From Anomaloglossus baeobatrachus (taxonomy: Eukaryota > Chordata > Amphibia > Anura > Aromobatidae): DNA of 64,000 bases. The notes below the pieces were generated by a model, which had not been told where the DNA came from, made no database searches, and saw only the letters and a program-made list of their open reading frames with translations. The translations under genes were made by a program, and so were the position numbers. The DNA lies in assembly GCF_048569485.1 (NCBI RefSeq), contig NC_134359.1:32431496-32495495 (forward strand), written 5' to 3'. Of this stretch, positions 57,894 to 64,000 are shown piece by piece (within the stretch, counting starts at the first letter, position 1; every line of letters starts with the position of its first letter).

Positions 57894-58432
57894 TCTACAG
57901 AAGCTGCATGACAACCACTGGCTGCTGCTATTGTGCAAACACGGTTGTCAGCATCAGCCTTGGTGTACAGAGGATCCATTCCTCCCTGCCTGGATTGACT
58001 GGGACAGTTTTTGCAGATTTTATTTGGAGACACAGTGAAAAGTTGATCCAGCAGGAACTATAATGACAAGCTGAGATCATGCGTTGCGGGCAATAACCAT
58101 CCCAGTTTACACACGGACTTGAAAATGAACACTACAATTTCTCTACTTGTTAATGGGACACCCCATCTATTGGAGAATGGAAAACTTCAATCAACCATTC
58201 TTCCCCGGCCGCAGGATCCCATCAAGAAGGAGTTGAACAGAGTAGCCTGTTGTGCATGCGCTCTGCCGCTCAAGTCACACTTTATGAGCGCTTTACCGGA
58301 TAGACCATGACTGGGGCGGCAGGGCACATGCATGACTGGGCGCTCCAGCACAATACTCATATAATAAGAGTACTTTTATGTACAATCTGTGCCAGTCTGC
58401 ATGTTTGTATCATCTGGGACAATACCCGTCCC
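57894..58432. other. Intron DNA, no feature recognised
   Basis: No gene or repeat boundary can be supported. Confidence 0.4.
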
Positions 58433-58435
58433 TTA

Positions 58436-58849
58436 AGGCCGCTTTACACACAACGATATCGCTAGCGATCTTATTACCGATGTGACACGCCAGATCGTTG
58501 TTACGATTTGCCGAGATCGCTCATAGGTCGTTTTGTAGCGGTCACACGTACACATCTCACAAACGACGCTACATCATTCAGCGATATATTGTTTGACCAA
58601 GGCGGTCGTGTGGATGTTGTTCGTCGTTTGCAGGGTGTCAAACATAGCAATATGTCTGCTGCGATCCAAACGACGAACAATATTTTGAAACTGAACGACG
58701 TGTCAACGATTTTCACCCTATTTGTCATTGTTCGGAGTCGCACGTAGGTGTCACACGCAACGACGTCGCTAACGATGCCGGATGTGCGTCACATAAACCG
58801 TGAACCTGACGACGTATCGTCAGATAAATCGTAGCGCGTAAAGCAGCCT
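58436..58849. mobile_element. TTA-flanked MITE
   Basis: Ends AGGCCGCTTTACACACAACG and inverse (CGCGTAAAGCAGCCT); exact TTA at 58433-58435 and 58850-58852. 414 bp, rich in CGTCGTTTGT-type palindromes like the other TTA-class elements. Confidence 0.85.
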
Positions 58850-58852
58850 TTA

Positions 58853-59337
58853 GCCATGTGTATTTGATGATCGTGTCAACCACCGCATTTATAAATGAGC
58901 GTCACATTTCTAGGTGTGGTTGAAACAGATTTTGGTTTTTTTTTTAACCTTTCTAAAACGGCAAATTGTTCAAGTGGAAACCATTTTTAGGAAACTTCTG
59001 TTTTTGAAAAAGAAAAGTGTTTTTTTTTTTTTAATTTTTTTTTCTCTCCCCTGAAACGTTTTTAGACTGAAATACTTGAGGCGGATTCCAGTAGGAGAAG
59101 CAAAGAGCTGATCAGCACTTTTTTTTTTCTGTTCTGTTTTTTGGTTTTTGTGTTTGGTTTTTTTTTTTTTAAAAAAAAACCTTTTTCCCATGGAAATGAA
59201 TAGGAAGAGTTTTGCAAGTGTTTTAAGTGATTTTTGAGGATGACTTCACAGCAGATCCATCTCTACAATTTTTGTTGTTAAAAAACTGTGTACATAGTCA
59301 TCAATGCCAAGGAATCAGGAAGAACAGAGCTATAGAT
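58853..59337. other. Intron DNA, T-rich
   Basis: Several T and A runs; no gene or clear repeat boundary. Confidence 0.45.
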
Positions 59338-59526
59338 AGACTATCCCAAAAACTAAGCAACGTATGTGTCACGAGAACCGGGCACCAGACAGGGACCTCA
59401 GGCAGCACCTTGTGAACTAGTGGAAGTGTCCAGCTTATCATGGTGCCATGTGAGGTCCCTGTCTGGTGCCCGCTCTTGGATTCCGGTTTGTGGGACACAT
59501 ACGTTGTTTAGTTTTTGGGATAGTCT
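59338..59526. repeat. Long hairpin
   Basis: Arms of about 65-70 bp (59338-59404 and 59455-59526) are inverted copies, starting AGACTATCCCAAAAACTAAG and including 'gggcaccagacagggacctc'. The arms are only slightly diverged. It resembles a small foldback MITE; target duplication unclear. Confidence 0.8.
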
Positions 59527-60744
59527 TGCTGGGTAATGGACAGCTGCAGTCGCTCGGCATTATCGGCTTTGGGGCTTGCTAACAGAAGGAATCTAAATGT
59601 TTAACGTGTGCTTTCTCCGTCCCTTCCAGCCAGCGGAGCGTGTCCTGCCTCAGTGGCGCGGTGTCACGGTGGCACAGCCCATGCCATTCAGCTCCTGATT
59701 TCACTCCTTACTCACGGTTAGTTAGATCCCGTATTGTTGGCTAAGTGCAGGCGCTCAGCTGTATTTGTGAAGCTTTCACCTCTTAGAGAGCTCGGCTGAA
59801 TGGATCAGTTTCCTTGTGGTTATTAAATAGAGGGGGGGGGGGGGTTGCTCTGCTGTCTATAGTGGTATTGATTCAGCGCAGCTATGTTGGGCTGAGAGTG
59901 CAGGTTCTGCCAGCTGAGCACCAGATGGAGGAGGCCATACACTTTGATTTCAATGGAGATGCCTAAATCTTGATCAATTTGTTTTTTTCTTTTTGCTTTA
60001 AATTCTCTTCTGCATCATTTGGTTAAGACCCGAGACGGTCTGCAATGATGAGAAACTCGCTGCGAGTTCCTTCCTGCCGCCCTCGTCACGTGGGACCAAT
60101 ATTGAGTAATGTGGTGGTACGGAAGGTCGGATGTCCGCTGTTTCACATCGTGTCTTTATTTTCTCATAGATTACATCTAAAGATCTGAAAGCACATGTGT
60201 AAGAGATGTAGTGAATGAATGGGTGACGGGTTTGCAGTTACATTATGTCTCTGGTGTGTCACTCCTTTTCTGTTCTTATTGAGGACATTCTTCCTGCAGG
60301 GGAGACCTGCTGTGTATGGAATGGTGTGGTAGGGTACGTTACCAGGATTGAGTTGTTCCCATACGATTGGCTAAGGGATGATGTATTGATCACTGGGGGT
60401 CCGTCGCAGAAAACCACCCTTAGGTTCAAGTGCAGGCTCTGTCCTTTCCAAAGGAGCAGAGGTGCTCTTTGATCCACTCATTCTCTATGGGACTGCTGGT
60501 GTAAAGCTTTCAGATACTTCCTGCAATCCTATGGACAGTGAATGGAGCGAAGGTGAAACAAATGCACCTTCACTCCTGCAGAGTCCCATTCTCCGACTTG
60601 CAGGGGTCTCTCCAGTTAGGCTCCTAGAGGTTAGTAAGGTGTCCACTCGCAAATTTCTATTATGGGAATACCCTTTTATCTTTAGTGCAAGTTAAGGCAC
60701 ATGCAACTCGCTATTGCATTGAGGTGACTATTTTAGGATGATGT
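59527..60744. other. Intron DNA, no feature recognised
   Basis: Mixed sequence with one G run near 59833. No gene. Confidence 0.4.
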
Positions 60745-60747
60745 TTA

Positions 60748-61239
60748 GGCTGCTTTCACACTTGCGTCATTTTGCATCAGTTGCAATTCGTCGCCTTTAG
60801 AAAATACGGTATCCTGCAAAATAATTTGCTGGATTCCGTTTTTTTTTTTCCCCATAGACTTGTATGGACGACGGATTGCGACTGATAGCCTTGCGTTGCA
60901 TCTGCCGCACGACGGATGAGTCGTGGAATGACTGACCGACGGGCGGCAGCAACGCAGCATGTAGCGTTTTTCGGAGCGCCGAAAAAATGCAATGTGCAGG
61001 ATTCCGTCGGCGTCCATCGTTTTTGCGTAATGCAAGCCTTTGGGAGCGGAATCCGTTGGAATGAATCACTGGACGGATTCCTATGACTGATGCGTCATTT
61101 ACCAACAGATGAATAAATTCCGGAAAAAAGCTGCAACGGATCAGTTTTTTTTTGCAGCGTTAGTTGTGGCACTATCTGCAACGCATCTGTTGCATCAGTC
61201 ACACAATTGATGCAAAATGACGCAAGTGTAAAAGCAGCC
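60748..61239. mobile_element. TTA-flanked MITE
   Basis: Ends GGCTGCTTTCACACTTGCGTC and inverse; TTA at 60745-60747 and 61240-61242. 492 bp. Terminal sequence resembles 9777-11308, where a GA tract occupies the centre. Confidence 0.85.
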
Positions 61240-61242
61240 TTA

Positions 61243-61807
61243 GCTGCAAGTTGTCCCCAAATTACGGTATGTTTCCATAAGGCCTCTGCCATCTGGCAAA
61301 TGCGCTGTGCAATACAGTAATAGCAATGTACGAAATCTAATTCACCGAATGCAGAGAAAATATGGTGCATATATTGACCAGGGATGCCAACTCATACTGC
61401 GGATTTCATGCCTTGCCATTCCGCATCAGTTACTTACCGTGGGAACATAATCTTGGGGTTTGGAGCGCACATTAGATACATTGCAAGTGAGTCGGGCCCC
61501 ACTTAGATTGCCATGTACATCACGAGTCGTTTGTGACCAGTAGTTTGGATGGTTTGGGGCGGTCGTGCTGCGGTCTCCTCTAGTAACTCGTCCAGTGATT
61601 TTAGCCTTGGGCTAATTTCATGCAATGTGGTGAAATTGCAAATGTATTGTTGCAATTGACACAAAATTAGAAGAAAATGTTTCAGCTTTGCAAAACTTGC
61701 AACATATTGTGGTTATATTATTGCAAAACAAATGCTATCTGACCCCAACCATATAAATGTAACCTGTGGAGACTTTGGCCCTGTGCACACTAGAAAATGG
61801 AATATTC
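61243..61807. other. Intron DNA, no feature recognised
   Basis: No repeat or gene is visible. Confidence 0.4.
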
Positions 61808-61811
61808 TTAA

Positions 61812-63277
61812 AGGGGTTATCCGGCTTCTTTGACTTTTTTTTTTATTACCCTATGGGGCTACATTGGGGCAGGTAAGTAGATAGTGACCACTTACCTGCC
61901 CTGCTGTCAGCCCCTCTCCCCCGGCTCAGAGCGGTCATGTGACCGCTCCTGCCGCGATTTTGCTGCTTCCAGTCATTTCATGTCAACATGGGTAGGACCA
62001 TGTTGACATGCAAATGTGGAAACAGCATGTCGCCTCCCTGCTGGGCTGTACAGTGCGAGGAGTCACCGCCCCCTTCCCTGCACCCTCCCACACATTCCCC
62101 CGTACCTCTGTTACTCTCCAGTAACCTCCCCCTGCACTGCTGTGGGGTCCGTGACCTGGGGGCGGGGCCTGGCGGCGGCTGCCGTGGTGTCAGCTCCAGC
62201 ACCGGGCCCCTGCTCAGGATCACACATTCAAATGTACCGGCATCACAGATGCCGGTACATTTGAAAGTGCTGATGAGAAGCAGCGCAGCGCTGCTTCTCA
62301 TCACTGCCCCTCCCGCTGTCTGAGCTCTCTTCAGCACAGTGGTGACGTCAGAGCACAGACAGCGCGCGAACGTGCAGGAGCGGCGGGGACCGAGGACGGG
62401 TGAGTATGTATTCCTTACATGTGTTCCCGATGGGGATGGGGTCGTGCGTGTGCAGAGCCATATGTGTGCAGAGCCATATGTGTGCAGAGCCATATGTGTG
62501 CAGAGCCATATGTGTGCAGAGCCATATGTGTGCAGAGCCATATGTGTGCAGAGCCATATGTGTGCAGAGCCATATGTGTGCAGAGCCATATGTGTGCAGA
62601 GCCATATGTGTGCAGAGCCATATGTGTGCAGAGCCATATGTGTGCAGAGCCATATGTGTGCAGAGCCATATGTGTGCAGAGCCATATGTGTGCAGAGCCA
62701 TATGTGTGCAGAGCCATATGTGTGCAGAGCCATATGTGTGCAGAGCCATATGTGTGCAGAGCCATATGTGTGCAGAGCCATATGTGTGCAGAGCCATATG
62801 TGTGCAGAGCCATATGTGTGCAGAGCCATATGTGTGCAGAGCCATATGTGTGCAGAGCCATATGTGTGCAGAGCCATATGTGTGCAGAGCCATATGTGTG
62901 CAGAGCCATATGTGTGCGGTGCAGAGCCATATGTGTGCGGTGCACAGCCCGATGTGGGGCTGTTATTTGCAATGCTGTAGTGATAATAGGTCAGGTGCTG
63001 GGGCAGAATACTGACAGGGAATGTGTGTGCAGGGGGCGGGCAGGGGGCGAGGCTGGACACTGGGGTGGGTGGTGACAGCTGTGACTGGGAGGTTCAGCAC
63101 AGGAAGTGGTCATGTTTGCTGGATCTGAATGTAAACAAGAAGCTGCAGAGAATAAAGGGTGAATTCAAGAGGAACAAAAGTTAGAAAACAAAAAATAACA
63201 ATGTAGGGGTGATTAATATGACAATGCAGCACAGATTAGCTTAACAAAAATTTTTGAGTTTATGTCGGACAACTCCT
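61812..63277. mobile_element. TTAA element with 16-bp array
   Basis: Ends AGGGGTTATCCGGCTTC and inverse (GTCGGACAACTCCT); TTAA at 61808-61811 and 63278-63281. The left half contains tight palindromes at 61979-62010, 62227-62265 and 62272-62302. The right half carries the 16-bp array. No transposase; 1466 bp. Confidence 0.75.
62454..62945. repeat. 16-bp satellite-like array
   Basis: About 29 copies of AGAGCCATATGTGTGC appear identical to the eye, followed by two variant units with an extra 'ggtgc'. Since 16 is not a multiple of three and the unit lacks stops, several frames on both strands stay open as 16-residue repeats; none is a gene. Confidence 0.95.
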
Positions 63278-63285
63278 TTAAGAAA

Positions 63286-63605
63286 ATTCCGGACCCTCTG
63301 AAAGATTACCGCACTTGCGGTTTTACCGCGATTTGCCACGGTTGTTCCCTGCGGTTTTTGACCATTATCTCTGGCAAAAACAGCAGGTACCTGCGGAAAA
63401 GTGACATGCAATTCTTCTTGATGCAGAAAACATGTAGCAAAACCTGTTGGTGGAAAAAAAACGCGGTGTGCACACAGTATATTTTTTTTTTTTTTTTTTA
63501 CCATAGGTTTTGCTGGGGGAAGGACTGCAGCCAGGTTATAAACATTTTCTGCAGCAAAACATGCAGCAAAACCGCGGTAAAAACCTCAGCGTGCGCACAG
63601 GGCCT
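63286..63605. mobile_element. Probable TTA-type MITE
   Basis: The right end 'cagcgtgcgcacagggcc' before TTA (63604-63606) and interior paired phrases ('ggttttaccgcg' and 'accgcggtaaaaacc') indicate a foldback MITE. The left end is not certain. Confidence 0.5.
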
Positions 63606-63874
63606 TATGTTGGTAGACCCCTGGATTCTCATCTGAGTTGAGTGCTTTTTTTGTGGTTCTGTCATATGTGGATTCTCAATTTGACATTCACATTTTTTTT
63701 TTCTTCTATTTCTATAAACAAACTGAGAAATGTTACACTTTCTATCGGTGACTTTCCCCCCTCTTCCACCTTTTTTTCTTTTCCTGTTTTATCTCAAAGA
63801 GCTCCAGAAAGTGTGCGTGAAAAAAAATCTATTGAGTTGCGGGCCCACAACTTTTTTTTTCTTGCTGTGGTTAA

Positions 63875-64000
63875 AATAAGTGACTAGTGATGAGCGGACT
63901 CGCAGATGGTCCCGGTTATCTGGTTCTTAAAATACAGTTCCGGGCCGGATGTCGGTCCCCATATAAGTCTATGGGGACCAGAATCCGGCAATTTAAAAGT
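63875..64000. mobile_element. Left part of a MITE cut by the window
   Basis: The start 'ctagtgatgagcggactcg' is related to the unit of the 47-bp array (20667-21746) and to the end at 48152. The phrase 'ccccatataagtctatgggg' is typical of this class. The other end lies outside the window. Confidence 0.5.

Larger units (their letters stand above)
53005..64000 (+). other. acvr2a: acvr2a intron 1 (partial)
   Basis: From the donor at 53005 to the window edge I find no sequence encoding the exon 2 protein (SETQECLFFNANW region) and no other gene. Intron 1 of ACVR2A is long in other vertebrates, so this is expected. The intron is filled by minisatellites, AT tracts and MITEs listed separately. Confidence 0.9.

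Noticed and set aside
61978-63060. 360-codon minus-strand frame and several plus-strand frames of 16-residue repeats
   Set aside because: Produced by the stop-free 16-bp array; all phases are open alike.

Overview
This window is animal nuclear DNA with one recognisable host gene. The abundant short inverted-repeat transposons with TTAA or TTA/TAA target duplications, many in forms familiar from frog genomes, point to an amphibian, most likely an anuran with a large repeat-rich genome. That taxonomic call is inference from repeat style plus the vertebrate gene; no species can be named from the sequence alone.

Host gene. A CpG-rich promoter at about 52240-52949 leads into coding exon 1 of acvr2a (activin receptor type 2A, plus strand, 52950-53004). 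The exon encodes the signal-peptide start MGAATKLAFAVILISCSSG and ends at a consensus GT donor at 53005. Everything from 53005 to the right edge is intron 1; exon 2, which carries the extracellular ligand-binding domain, is not in the window. Everything left of about 52 kb is upstream intergenic DNA in which I find no other host gene, tRNA, rRNA or CRISPR.

Layout. 1-6 kb: hairpin MITEs, two TTAA elements sharing a target duplication, a solo LTR of family B, a solo LTR of family A carrying a MITE, and a second copy of that MITE. 6-11.3 kb: SINE-like fragment, inverted-repeat element with an 18-bp minisatellite, 92-bp tandem array, and a TAA-flanked MITE swollen by a 1-kb GA tract. 11.3-18.8 kb: mostly unannotated DNA, then a dead Tc1-like transposon holding two nested solo LTRs. 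18.8-24.7 kb: a MITE between duplicated 170-bp blocks, a 47-bp array with higher-order structure, and a solo LTR. 24.7-31 kb: a foldback element with nested MITE and LTR and an exact duplication, Tc1 and LINE fragments, TTAA foldbacks and an AT tract. 31-45 kb: solo LTRs and chains of MITEs sharing target duplications. 45-52 kb: a hAT-like element, more MITEs, and a 27-bp minisatellite of about 1.5 kb. 52-64 kb: acvr2a promoter, exon 1 and intron 1, with a 33-bp minisatellite starting 27 bp after the donor, AT tracts, several MITEs and a TTAA element holding a nearly uniform 16-bp array.

Relationships. Only acvr2a is host coding sequence. The rest is a layered record of transposition. MITEs repeatedly sit back to back on a shared TTAA or TTA. 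LTR family A and one TTA-type MITE family are nested in each other in both orders, so their active periods overlapped. Several tandem arrays lie in the interior of MITEs. All positions and target duplications were read by eye; no alignment or database search was possible.
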